Part shown: one piece after another, positions 45,733 to 55,038 of the stretch
How the letters are laid out: every line of letters starts with the position of its first letter
Numbering within the stretch: the stretch's first letter is position 1
DNA from: Pseudobutyrivibrio ruminis DSM 9787
GTDB taxonomy: Bacteria; Bacillota; Clostridia; Lachnospirales; Lachnospiraceae
Assembly: GCF_900218035.1 (NCBI RefSeq)
Contig: NZ_OBMR01000015.1
Coordinates: forward strand, 1 to 64,000
Direction: 5' to 3'
Length of the DNA: 64,000 bases
The notes under the pieces: generated by a model
The model's input: only the letters and a program-made list of their open reading frames with translations
Told to the model about the DNA's origin: nothing
Database searches by the model: none
Made by a program: the position numbers and the translations under genes

Positions 45733-47925
45733 TTATTCATCTGCATCTTCTGATGTTTCAGATTCTTCTAATTCTGCTTCCTCTTCTTCCTCTACATAGT
45801 TCGGATCGAATACGGTGTACTCATTTGATTCGCGGAAGATGGTGTTTGAACTACCTACCTGGCAAACCTTGATTACATCGCCGTTTTTAACGTCAGAAGC
45901 CTTTATTGAAAGGACCTGTCCAGATTCGTATTTAGTTGAAACCTGTTCGTCATTTACATATACCTTAGACCACTTGGTAAACTCATCACCATAGATGTGC
46001 AGCCTTCCGTTGAAGAAGTATGCGCTGTCGATTGTGACATCATTTACACCCATGATTAAGTCTGAAGGGCCGTACTCTGTGCCAACTTCGTATGTGTAAC
46101 GATCTCCGTACATGATATCGTACTGAAGCATACGTAAGTCATTCATGTATTCGCTGGTTCCACGCTCCTTGCCCTCAGCCATTGCTGTCTGATGGTAAGC
46201 GTTGATGTTTCCGTTGTGAATGTTGAGTCTGTTTAAGAACTCTGATACAAGCTGGTATGATGCTAAATCCTCGTCGACCTTTTCCATACCGAAGTTGTTC
46301 CATGTGAAGTACTTTGTCTTGTAAAGGTCACCTGTGGCAACCTCATCGTTTGTAAGACCCATAGTTGGAAGGTGGTCACCAAACATGATAACAAGTGTAT
46401 CCTCACCTCTGGCATCAAGTGCCTCGATGTACTGCTTAATAAAATCATCTACGTTGTAGATACGGTTGATGTAATATTCCCAAGCCCAGTTTTCTTCTTC
46501 TGTCTTGCCTACTGCGTTGACCTTGATAACTGGATCTTCCTCAACCTGGTAAGTTGGGTAAGCGCCGTGGCCTTCAACTGTGATTGTGTAAACGAAATCG
46601 CTCTCTGGTGTGGCATCCATGGCGTCGAGAGTACCATCAATAAGGATGTCGTCTGTAGGCCAGTTTCCAAGTGGAGTGTAATCTGTAATATCTAAAAGCT
46701 CCTTAGATGTGAATGTATCAAATCCCATCATGGAGAATGCGTTTGCTCTTGAATAGAAGTTACCACCATTGTTGTGGACAACGTGAGTGCTGTAGCCATC
46801 TTCTGAAAGAACATCAGCGTAGCTCTCAACATCTGTCTCCTTAAGGATGGTCTTCTGTGGGTACTCACCTGGGCCGAAGAAGTTGCAGCTAAGTCCTGTA
46901 AGAACTTCGAACTCAGAGTTACATGTGCCGGCACCAACTACAGGTACGATACAGTGGCCTGTAGAATAGTTCTGCTCAAGGTAGTGAATGTAAGGAATTG
47001 GGTCCTCACTTGTCTCGATAAAATCTGCCTCTGATACATCGTAGAATGACTCAAGCAAGATAACAACGATGTTTGGCTGTGAGTCGTCCTCAGATGGAAT
47101 CTCAAGTGTGCTTACATAAGCAGAATCTTCATCAACGATACTTTCGATTTTGCTCTTTGAATAACCGAATGGGCGGTTCATACCACGGTCAAGAACCGAA
47201 GTAGAGAAGCCATATAAATAACCGTAATCCAAATATCCCTGGGCAAGGTTGCCGAAGTAGGATGTCATGATTCCTGAGTTTCTAAGAAGCAATGTGGATG
47301 GATAAAGGGAAACCCAAAGGGCCACCACAAGTATCAATCTCTGCCAGAATGGCTTGCCGTTCTGCTTTTTCTTGCCTTTTTTCAAATAGATAATCATGAT
47401 GATTATGTAGATTACCAAGGCTGTGATTGCAATCATAGCTTCCTGTGGCGAGAAGTAGTTGGAATCCTGCATTGTCAGCAAGTCGCTGATCATATATAAA
47501 TCAGTGTAGCCGAATGGTGAAACACGGTTCAACAGAATGACGCAATTTATAATACCAAGAATTATAAAAATCATGCTGATGAATACTCGCCACCAACCAC
47601 GTCTCTTACTAAGGAACACAATTGAAAGTGCTACGAATATACAATATGAATTGAATAGGTAAGGTCCTGTGTGATTAACTACGAAGCCCCATGCCTCTGT
47701 GAATGAATGACGGGACATCCACTCCATAACAAATATCAGGAGCATCGATAGTGGAATGTGCATCCAGAATGAGTATTTATCCCACAACATCAACCATGTT
47801 TTATGGAATTTACTTCCTAGATAAGACTGAACAGCCTTTGAGTTAGCCAGCTTGATAAATGGCTTTTTTATGTTCTTTCCCAGCCATACAAAGCCGGACT
47901 TTATTTTTGAAAAAAATCTTTTCAT
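45733..47925 (-). CDS. LtaS-like sulfatase-family membrane protein
   Basis: The 730-residue protein has a basic N terminus, about five membrane helices (about 50-225) and a large extracytoplasmic sulfatase/alkaline-phosphatase-type domain (about 285-640). The domain has family motifs: PNIVVILLESFYDV (metal-binding Glu), the nucleophile-region motif AGTCNSEFEVLTG with Thr, and MFGDHLPTMG (metal ligands Asp-His). LtaS enzymes polymerise glycerol-phosphate onto lipoteichoic acid; this could be LtaS or another phosphoglycerol transferase. The C terminus ends in an acidic Glu/Asp tail. GGAGG precedes the ATG at 47925. Confidence 0.9.
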   Translation of the reverse strand: MKRFFSKIKSGFVWLGKNIKKPFIKLANSKAVQSYLGSKFHKTWLMLWDKYSFWMHIPLSMLLIFVMEWMSRHSFTEAWGFVVNHTGPYLFNSYCIFVALSIVFLSKRRGWWRVFISMIFIILGIINCVILLNRVSPFGYTDLYMISDLLTMQDSNYFSPQEAMIAITALVIYIIIMIIYLKKGKKKQNGKPFWQRLILVVALWVSLYPSTLLLRNSGIMTSYFGNLAQGYLDYGYLYGFSTSVLDRGMNRPFGYSKSKIESIVDEDSAYVSTLEIPSEDDSQPNIVVILLESFYDVSEADFIETSEDPIPYIHYLEQNYSTGHCIVPVVGAGTCNSEFEVLTGLSCNFFGPGEYPQKTILKETDVESYADVLSEDGYSTHVVHNNGGNFYSRANAFSMMGFDTFTSKELLDITDYTPLGNWPTDDILIDGTLDAMDATPESDFVYTITVEGHGAYPTYQVEEDPVIKVNAVGKTEEENWAWEYYINRIYNVDDFIKQYIEALDARGEDTLVIMFGDHLPTMGLTNDEVATGDLYKTKYFTWNNFGMEKVDEDLASYQLVSEFLNRLNIHNGNINAYHQTAMAEGKERGTSEYMNDLRMLQYDIMYGDRYTYEVGTEYGPSDLIMGVNDVTIDSAYFFNGRLHIYGDEFTKWSKVYVNDEQVSTKYESGQVLSIKASDVKNGDVIKVCQVGSSNTIFRESNEYTVFDPNYVEEEEEAELEESETSEDADE

Positions 47926-48002
47926 GAATCCTCCGATTAGCACAAATAACATCTAATCTAATTTAATCAAGACAGTATGAAAAAATAGTGATAAAATGTT
48001 AA

Positions 48003-48059
48003 ATATTCAGAGCCTATCAAAGAAAATCATTTCTTATTAAAGATAGGACATCTGAATAT
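48003..48059. repeat. 57-bp fold-back in the LtaS/48.1-kb divergent region
   Basis: ATATTCAGA (48003-48011) pairs with TCTGAATAT (48051-48059), and CTATC (48014-48018) with GATAG (48042-48046), with an A/T-rich loop. It could be an operator, a leader hairpin or a small inverted-repeat element. Confidence 0.6.
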
Positions 48060-48124
48060 CTTAAAATCAAAATTCCAACGGATTATAACACTTAAAAGAT
48101 ATTTAATCAAGAAAGCGAGAATAT

Positions 48125-50674
48125 ATGAAGTTACAATTCTATAAGAAGGGCATCCCTACAGAAATCCTTAAGCGATTGGCCATTTTATTGGTTGTTTTTG
48201 TGGTTTCAGTGGTGTTTTTCGAGGTAGTCACAAATATCAGCGAGCCACAGGAGGTTTTGGCCCAGTCCTCTCCTACGTTGCCTACTGTCACCATAGATTA
48301 TTTAGGTGATGCAACTACAGAGCTTCACGGCTATGTAACCGAGATGGACCCAGCCTACATGCGAGACGCTATTATTCCTTTGGATTCCAAGCGTAATGTG
48401 TCTATCACAGTGGATTCCAAGGACTATGATGTAGATGGATTATCATACGAGATACGCTCTTTGGATACTCAGCGAAACATTTCGAATAACCAGCTTGAAT
48501 TTACATCTGAGGAAGGCCTTCTCAAGGCTAGCTTCCAGGCTGAAAACCTGATTGAGAAGAACGAAGAATATCTTCTTATTCTTACAATCACAAGCGGCGA
48601 CCAGGAAATCTACTACTACACTAGAATCATGCAGCCAGAGGGATGTAACGAGGAAGAGATACTTGATTTTGCTCAGTATTTCCACAATACAGCTCTTTCA
48701 GAGGATGCATCGGATTTGGCTACATATATCGAGCCTTCCTCCTCTGCTTCCGAGGATTTAAACCACGTTACTATCAATTCAAATCTTGCTCAGATTTCCT
48801 ACGGTGGATTTGACGGCACACAGGTTGGTGATGTAAATACAGCTCTCACTGATATCAGCAGCAACTACATCAGCCTCACATTCACTTACCTATTAAATAG
48901 AGATAACTCTGGTAAATCTGAGTACTACACATGTGTAGAGGATTTCAGAATCCGCTATACTTCCGACAGATTGTACCTGCTTTCTTACTACAGGACAATG
49001 GAGCAAATTTTGGATGATAAGTCAGTTTCATTTAGTCAAAATGTGCTAAACATCGGCATCACTGATCCTGATTTGCAGTACATGTCAAATGAAACAGGTA
49101 CCATCGTTTCATTTGTGCAAAACGGTTCACTTTACGAATACAATCAGACTGACCGTACACTAAAGCAGATTTTCAGCTTTGTGGACGACCCTACTGATAG
49201 CCGTTCTATTTACAACCAACACCAGATTCTTCTACTAAACATCGATGAATCCGGTACTATGGACTATGTTGTTTATGGATACATGAATTCCGGCAGCCAC
49301 GAAGGCGAATGTGGTATCAACCTTTACCACTACGATGCAATCGAAGATACTTCCAGCGAGCAGGTGTTCATCACCTCTACAAGCTCTTACCAGATTTTGA
49401 ACGCCAATTTCTCGGAGCTTTTGTACGAGACAGCTGACAACCAGTTCTACATCATGGTAAATGGAACTCTTCTATATATGAACTTAAACGAGCTTACTAC
49501 CAAGGAGCTGATGACAGGCCTTGATGATGCTCAATACGCTGTGTCTGCATCCCGCAGATACCTGGCTTGGATGGATCAGGAGGATATGTCAGATTCAATC
49601 CACATCATGGATTTGGAGACTGGAAATTCCTATGATATTACAGCAAGCAAAGGACAGCTCTTAAAGCCACTGGCCTTTTTGGATGACGATTTGATTTACG
49701 GTACTTTAAATGAAAACGATATCACTATCGACGGTGCCGGCTCTACTGTTTATCCAATGTACAAGCTGACAATCGCAGATATCTCTTCTGGCTCAGGACG
49801 TGAGCTGATGACATATCAAAAGCGCGGGTACTACATTACAGATGTTTCAATCGAGTCCTACACCATTTATCTGGACCGTATTCAGATAGATTCTGAGGGC
49901 ATTATCACCTCCGCTGATGGGGACACCATCAAGAATAGTGCTGGTGAGCAAAACAAAGCCGTTGATGTTAGCACAATGGCCGATGATTCCAAGGAACAGG
50001 TTGTTGTTCTCACCATGGCTGAGCTGGAGGAAGACGAAAAGCTTGGCAAGGTTGATTACGATGTGCCTGGCCTGGTACTTGCCGATGGCAGCCACTCAAT
50101 CTCTGTTGCCTCTGCCACAAGCTCTACACAATACTTTGTATATGTAGGCAGCAAGGTTTCACTGGCCACCGACGATTTGAATCGCGCCATTACTGAGGCC
50201 GATGAAAACATGGGTATCGTGCTTGATAACACACCTAAATACGTGTGGAAACGAGGCCGCAAGTCATATCAGAATGCAATCACAGGAATCGCTGTTGGTT
50301 CTAGTGATTCGGAGGCTTCCGGCAGCGCCAGAGCCCTTTCAGCTATGCTTGTTCAGGCTGGAGAAAATGTGCAGGTGCACACACTGTTAGAATCAGGAGA
50401 AACACCTATTTCGGTGCTTTCAAAGACGTTGAAGGATTACGATATTCTTGATTTAACAGGATTGTCGCTTAGCCAAGTTCTCTACTATGTAAACCTTGGC
50501 ACACCAGTGTACGCATACACCGGTGATGACACCGCAGTACTTATTGTAGGATACGATGCAAGCTCCATCATATACTTCGATCCTATGACAAGCCAAAATC
50601 AAAAAATGTCACTAACCGAAGCTAGTGACTATTTTGAATCCTTTGGAAATGTATTTGTGTCATACATACAGTAA
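48125..50674 (+). CDS. Large membrane-anchored extracytoplasmic protein with degenerate C39-peptidase-like C terminus
   Basis: The 849-residue protein has one N-terminal membrane helix (about 14-38), a beta-rich region (about 50-190), a middle section (about 200-660) with repeated blades such as SYQILNANFSELLYETADNQF and LLYMNLNEL that suggest a beta-propeller, and a C-terminal domain of about 145 residues resembling the C39 peptidase fold. The peptidase centre is lost: the Cys position is replaced (SDSEASGSARAL), and the His position is Thr803 in GDDTAVLIVGYD, although the FDP Asp819 is kept. I expect a binding function. It is divergent from the LtaS-like gene and overlaps convergent yhhN by 15 bp. 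Confidence 0.75.
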   Translation: MKLQFYKKGIPTEILKRLAILLVVFVVSVVFFEVVTNISEPQEVLAQSSPTLPTVTIDYLGDATTELHGYVTEMDPAYMRDAIIPLDSKRNVSITVDSKDYDVDGLSYEIRSLDTQRNISNNQLEFTSEEGLLKASFQAENLIEKNEEYLLILTITSGDQEIYYYTRIMQPEGCNEEEILDFAQYFHNTALSEDASDLATYIEPSSSASEDLNHVTINSNLAQISYGGFDGTQVGDVNTALTDISSNYISLTFTYLLNRDNSGKSEYYTCVEDFRIRYTSDRLYLLSYYRTMEQILDDKSVSFSQNVLNIGITDPDLQYMSNETGTIVSFVQNGSLYEYNQTDRTLKQIFSFVDDPTDSRSIYNQHQILLLNIDESGTMDYVVYGYMNSGSHEGECGINLYHYDAIEDTSSEQVFITSTSSYQILNANFSELLYETADNQFYIMVNGTLLYMNLNELTTKELMTGLDDAQYAVSASRRYLAWMDQEDMSDSIHIMDLETGNSYDITASKGQLLKPLAFLDDDLIYGTLNENDITIDGAGSTVYPMYKLTIADISSGSGRELMTYQKRGYYITDVSIESYTIYLDRIQIDSEGIITSADGDTIKNSAGEQNKAVDVSTMADDSKEQVVVLTMAELEEDEKLGKVDYDVPGLVLADGSHSISVASATSSTQYFVYVGSKVSLATDDLNRAITEADENMGIVLDNTPKYVWKRGRKSYQNAITGIAVGSSDSEASGSARALSAMLVQAGENVQVHTLLESGETPISVLSKTLKDYDILDLTGLSLSQVLYYVNLGTPVYAYTGDDTAVLIVGYDASSIIYFDPMTSQNQKMSLTEASDYFESFGNVFVSYIQ

Positions 50675-51316
50675 ACTATATATGAATAATAAAACCGCAG
50701 CATAATAAGTGCCTAGATTCACATAGTGAACCAACCGCTTGTTGTTGCGGTTTTTATAATGGTAAAAATATAGGAATAATATAGTGAAGTCGCTGAACAG
50801 GAACAGCATTCCAGCTATGCCAAGGATTGGTGTGCCGTTGAGGCCGCATTCAAGGGCCTTTAAAGTCATTGTAGATACGAAGTAGCAGTAGATTATGCAT
50901 GGCACGAAAAGGCTGCCCATATGGAGGTGACACCACTTTGACATGCCAACTAATATCAGACAAGGAATGACTGGCACGATGTACACAAGCACATTTGTAC
51001 CTACGGAGATTCGGCACATATAATTAAGCAGTCCTACATGGCCCAGCATAAAGGCTATAATGCCGATTTCCATGGCTTGTTTGCGACTATAGGTGTTGTA
51101 TAGGCCCATCATTAAATCGCCTATAAAACAGGCTAATAGGGCCCACAGAAGCAACCCTAATCTTTCCGAATACCACTGATTGATAAATAGAATAACCAAA
51201 AAGGAGATACTACAGATCACCTTTAATGGGACATAGTATCTCCTTGAAAATCTATTATCACATACAGCAAATAATGCAATTATAAGTGCTACATAAATAA
51301 TAGTTTCTATTATCAT
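50660..51316 (-). CDS. YhhN-family (lysoplasmalogenase-like) membrane protein
   Basis: The 218-residue protein has about eight membrane helices. Family hallmarks are the acidic residues in ACFIGDLMMGLYN and GMLFLFSDFTILF. YhhN relatives include mammalian TMEM86B lysoplasmalogenase; the bacterial role is unclear. The ATG at 51316 follows GGGTGA; the GTG at 51325 overlaps that site. It starts 15 bp after the LRR surface protein stop and ends inside the convergent 849-residue protein gene. Confidence 0.8.
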   Translation of the reverse strand: MIIETIIYVALIIALFAVCDNRFSRRYYVPLKVICSISFLVILFINQWYSERLGLLLWALLACFIGDLMMGLYNTYSRKQAMEIGIIAFMLGHVGLLNYMCRISVGTNVLVYIVPVIPCLILVGMSKWCHLHMGSLFVPCIIYCYFVSTMTLKALECGLNGTPILGIAGMLFLFSDFTILFLYFYHYKNRNNKRLVHYVNLGTYYAAVLLFIYSLLYV

Positions 51317-51330
51317 ATTTTTCACCCGAC

Positions 51331-53670
51331 TTATTCGTCGTCTCTCTCACCTGCAAGAATAGCTTCAAGCTTCTTCTGCTTGCTGAAAAGAATTGTACCT
51401 GCTCCAAGTAAGAAGATTGCTAAGCAAAGTAAATATCTGCTATCGAATCCATCTGCTGTAGTAGGTGTTGTATCCTTTGTGTGGCCAGAAGAAATTGAAC
51501 CATCGCTTCCAACCTTGTAAGTAACTGTAGTTGTTGTCTTTCCTGTGATTGTAAGTAATGTCTCTGCCCAACCGTCTGTGTACTCAAATCTGACTACATG
51601 GTCGCCAGCTGAAAGGCTTGCAACATATGAAGCAGTAAGAGTAAGGATTGTTGAACCTGACTCTACAGTGAACTGGTTCTGAGCAAGTGTTACACCATCA
51701 ACCTTGATTGCAACAATCTTATCAAGTGGGCCGTCACATGTGATTGTAACTGTACCTACATTTGATGGTACCTTCTGGTTTGCACCAGCTATAACTGAAT
51801 ACTTTGAGTTGCTTGTTGTCTTGCCAGAAGCTGTTGTTGCTTTGTACTTGAATGTTACTGTTCTATCCTGATTTACTGTACCTGACTGATTCTCTGCTGT
51901 AACGAACTCGTAACCAGAGTATGTCTTTGGCTCGTAGCTGTATGTATCGCCCTGAGCATATGTGTCAGTCTGACGTGTCTTTGTCTCAATCTTCTTTGTC
52001 ATTGTCTGGTCATAGAATTCATCATAAACTGTGACCTTAAACTTCTTTGTAGAGCCTGATGAAGATGAGCTATTTCTCTTGTAATTGAATGTGGCTGTCT
52101 GGCCATCTGTAGCTGTTACCTTGTAGGTTGTTGTGCCAAATGCTGTGTAACCATCTACTGCAGGAGCAGAAACTGTTGTGCCTGCTGCCTGAGAGAATGA
52201 ACCAACCTGACGTGTGCCGATAGCTGTCTTGCCATCGTTCTCGTAGAAGTTACCCATGATTGTACCTGAGTACTTCTTGGCATCTGAACCGCCGCCACCG
52301 CCACCTTCTGATTCGCCGACAGTGTAGGTGAATGTATGTGTCTGTGTTGTATCTGATGTTACTGTGTATGTATCTGAGCAAGTGTAGCCAGTTCTTGTTG
52401 TAGGACTGATTACATCGCCAGCTGCTTTGTCTGTATAAGTGATTGTCTCACTAAAACTATTGTCTGATGCTGTTTCTGTGATTGTTACTGTAATACCAGT
52501 TGTAGTTCCTCCTGGTGTATAAGTAAATGTGTGAGTCTGAACATCATCTGCTGTTACTGTGTATGTCTCACTGCATGTATAGCCAGCTCTTGTTGTAGGT
52601 CGAATTACTGCACCTTCTGCTTTGTTTTCATATACAACTTCTTCGCTAAAGCTTCCATCTGATGCTTCCTCTGTGATAATAACAGTAAGTGTACCTACTT
52701 CCTCATTACTGAATACTATTGATATCTGTGAATCTTTATGAGTTTCCTTGTATTCATCGAAATAAGTCTCTACTGCAGTATTCTGACCATTTGGGGCATT
52801 GACGCTTAATGGTTTGTTTAAAGGCCAATTCTCCTGTTCGTCAATACTTTGCATATCTGATGCATCTTCAAATTTTAGAGATGAAACATTTGAACCATAG
52901 AAAGCATTTTTGCCAATTGCTGTAGTTCCAGCCTTTACAGTAAGTGATTCGGTTCCAGGTGCTACAAATACAAGGGTTGTTCCATTATAAATTGCATTGT
53001 TATATGTGTAGTATGTTCCAGGATTTGTTATTGATAATTCTGTAAGTGCCTCACACTCTTGAAAGGCTGTTGAAGAAAAGCTTGAAACTGAACCAAATGT
53101 TGCACTTTTAAGTGATGTACACCCCATAAATGCCTCGTCACCAATTGAAGCAGTTCCACTAATATTTATATTTGTTAAAGCTGTGCAGTTTACAAAAGAA
53201 CTTGCCCCAATATTTGCGCCGCAGCTATCTGAATCAACAATTCTTGTAATTGTAGTTGAATTACTATATCCATCTGCTGAGCTTACAGTATTTGCATCAC
53301 TTGTGAAAGTAAACACACCATCTGAATTAACTGAAGTCAAAGATGAACGAAGCATATCCTCTGATAAGCTGTATGTCTCAAATGTATTTGGGTCTAATGT
53401 AACAGTTTCATTTCCTGCTGCTTCACCTGTTGGCTCCTCTACTGCTGCATCTGCAGAAGGCTCTGTTACCTCAAGTTCCTCTGTATTTTCTTCTTCTGAA
53501 GGTTCTCCCTCATTTTCCGAAGGCTCAAGAGGCGTCTCCGTAACAAAATCTGTATCCGAATCCGCAATTGAAATTGAGCTGCCAAAGAATGTCCAGCCCG
53601 TCAGAAGTATAGATGCGCTAATAAGAATACATCCAATTTTTTTCAATAATCCCTTGTTCTTTTTCACCAT
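51331..53670 (-). CDS. Sortase-anchored surface protein with BspA-like leucine-rich repeats
   Basis: The 779-residue protein has a signal peptide, a Glu/Pro/Ser-rich linker (about 35-85) and BspA-type LRR_5 repeats (about 135-285; FVNCTALTNINISG, FMGCTSLKSATFG, FQECEALTELSI). Several repeats of about 65 residues follow, each ending in QTHTFTYT or TVTFKYK, similar to MucBP or other mucin-binding-like modules. The C terminus has TPTTADGFDSRYLL followed by a hydrophobic helix and Lys-rich tail, which looks like a variant sorting signal. The sortase gene is 45 bp upstream in the same direction. The start is placed at the ATG at 53670 (MVKKNKG); 53682 is an alternative. It is probably an adhesin. 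Confidence 0.85.
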   Translation of the reverse strand: MVKKNKGLLKKIGCILISASILLTGWTFFGSSISIADSDTDFVTETPLEPSENEGEPSEEENTEELEVTEPSADAAVEEPTGEAAGNETVTLDPNTFETYSLSEDMLRSSLTSVNSDGVFTFTSDANTVSSADGYSNSTTITRIVDSDSCGANIGASSFVNCTALTNINISGTASIGDEAFMGCTSLKSATFGSVSSFSSTAFQECEALTELSITNPGTYYTYNNAIYNGTTLVFVAPGTESLTVKAGTTAIGKNAFYGSNVSSLKFEDASDMQSIDEQENWPLNKPLSVNAPNGQNTAVETYFDEYKETHKDSQISIVFSNEEVGTLTVIITEEASDGSFSEEVVYENKAEGAVIRPTTRAGYTCSETYTVTADDVQTHTFTYTPGGTTTGITVTITETASDNSFSETITYTDKAAGDVISPTTRTGYTCSDTYTVTSDTTQTHTFTYTVGESEGGGGGGSDAKKYSGTIMGNFYENDGKTAIGTRQVGSFSQAAGTTVSAPAVDGYTAFGTTTYKVTATDGQTATFNYKRNSSSSSGSTKKFKVTVYDEFYDQTMTKKIETKTRQTDTYAQGDTYSYEPKTYSGYEFVTAENQSGTVNQDRTVTFKYKATTASGKTTSNSKYSVIAGANQKVPSNVGTVTITCDGPLDKIVAIKVDGVTLAQNQFTVESGSTILTLTASYVASLSAGDHVVRFEYTDGWAETLLTITGKTTTTVTYKVGSDGSISSGHTKDTTPTTADGFDSRYLLCLAIFLLGAGTILFSKQKKLEAILAGERDDE

Positions 53671-53715
53671 AGCATTTCCCATCCCTAAATCCAAGTTTTT
53701 AGGCTCTGTTATTTG

Positions 53716-54897
53716 TTATTTAACTCTCTTTGCCACTACAAACATGCGACCGTCCTCGGTGTAGCTGTTGCATGTGCTGAGAGTCAATATTTTGTCAGTA
53801 GAACTAATGTCTATTGTCTCGTCGTAGACTGATAAACTTTGGATATTATCTAAAAACTCCTGGAGCTCAGAGCCTGTAACTGCGTCTATGAAATTGTAGT
53901 ATTTGTAGCTGTCGTCATCATCATAACCCACTGCTGACAAGCCTACGCCTACAACTTCGTACTCCTGCTCCTCATATAGAGTTTTAAAGGTTATCGTCTT
54001 GTGCGACTGATAATAATCATAGTCTAAGTATCTTTTCAATCCACCAAACATGGTCCCTGATCTCATGTTGTGACCATATATGATGGTGTTAGTGGTTGGA
54101 TTAACTATGTCGCAACGATAATCGACGAATAAAGTACCGGCGGTACTCGTTTCTCCATAGAAATCTCTTCTCAAATAGTATTCTGGGTCGTTTGGCGTTT
54201 GCATGACTGGATAGTTGATATCCGTGTCAACGATTTCCAGGATTCCCACAAAATCGCTATTTTGTGAGTATAAATCAATCATATCTGGAAGAATCTCACG
54301 CTCATCCGCCGCATAATTCTTGTCCCAAGGACTAACTATTAAATCCTCAGTAATTTCATTAGCTGCAGCTGAATTGGACGACACATTCCCTCCATCTGAG
54401 TCCTCTACAGAATCTATATCGTCATTATCATTATCAATATTAACGTTATTTTGTGAAATATTAGTGTTTTGGGTATTATCTTCTCGATTTTGTATTTCTG
54501 CAGCTATCTTTCGAGTCTCGTAAACGTCCTTTATTTCCACTGCCGCGTATACTCCAATGAGCACCACAGCCATAGCTACAAACACCAAGCCAAGGCGTCT
54601 GGAGCTTTTAGCCTTGGTTGCTGCCTCTTCGATTATCTCTCTATCGTCTAGAAGTCCTGCCGATTTGTTTGCCACAATATCAGCCACGTGCTCGGTGTAT
54701 TGAGCTCCGATTGGACTGTTGAATGTAATGATGCCATCACGAATATCATTATATAGGCGTAGGGCAACCTCTGGATCTTGTATATCAAGCTCCTCATTGA
54801 TGCACTCTATTTTTTTGACGTCCTCTTGGGCTGCACGATATTCATAGTGAGTTTCAAACTCAAACCCACCAATACTAAACCTTTTCTTGTCTGACAT
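53716..54897 (-). CDS. Class B sortase with a long N-terminal cytosolic domain
   Basis: The 393-residue transpeptidase attaches surface proteins to the cell wall. Residues 1-100 are cytosolic and contain charged helices; a membrane helix lies at 101-121; a Asn/Asp-rich linker (about 138-185) follows; the sortase domain occupies about 190-393. Catalytic residues are His276 (YGHNM), Cys376 (TLSTC) and Arg384 (DGRMF). An insertion between strands (about 320-360) marks class B. The N-terminal cytosolic part is much longer than in standard sortases. AGGAAGA precedes the ATG. It heads a unit with the LRR protein, its probable substrate. Confidence 0.93.
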   Translation of the reverse strand: MSDKKRFSIGGFEFETHYEYRAAQEDVKKIECINEELDIQDPEVALRLYNDIRDGIITFNSPIGAQYTEHVADIVANKSAGLLDDREIIEEAATKAKSSRRLGLVFVAMAVVLIGVYAAVEIKDVYETRKIAAEIQNREDNTQNTNISQNNVNIDNDNDDIDSVEDSDGGNVSSNSAAANEITEDLIVSPWDKNYAADEREILPDMIDLYSQNSDFVGILEIVDTDINYPVMQTPNDPEYYLRRDFYGETSTAGTLFVDYRCDIVNPTTNTIIYGHNMRSGTMFGGLKRYLDYDYYQSHKTITFKTLYEEQEYEVVGVGLSAVGYDDDDSYKYYNFIDAVTGSELQEFLDNIQSLSVYDETIDISSTDKILTLSTCNSYTEDGRMFVVAKRVK

Positions 54898-54998
54898 ATA
54901 TCGTTCTTCCTATTGCACATGATACTACAATATATTGTATCAAATTCAATATGAACACACAATTAATAGATTAAAATTTTTTTATTTATAACACAAAA

Positions 54999-55027
54999 AA
55001 GGCCCTAGAGCTTAGCTCTAGAGCCTT
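54999..55027 (-). terminator. Intrinsic terminator after the giant surface protein
   Basis: AAGGCCCTAGAGC (54999-55011) and GCTCTAGAGCCTT (55015-55027) form a 13-base stem with one mismatch and loop TTA. On the minus strand TTTTTTGTGT follows. It separates the giant gene from the sortase gene. Confidence 0.88.
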
Positions 55028-55038
55028 TAGTATTAGAG

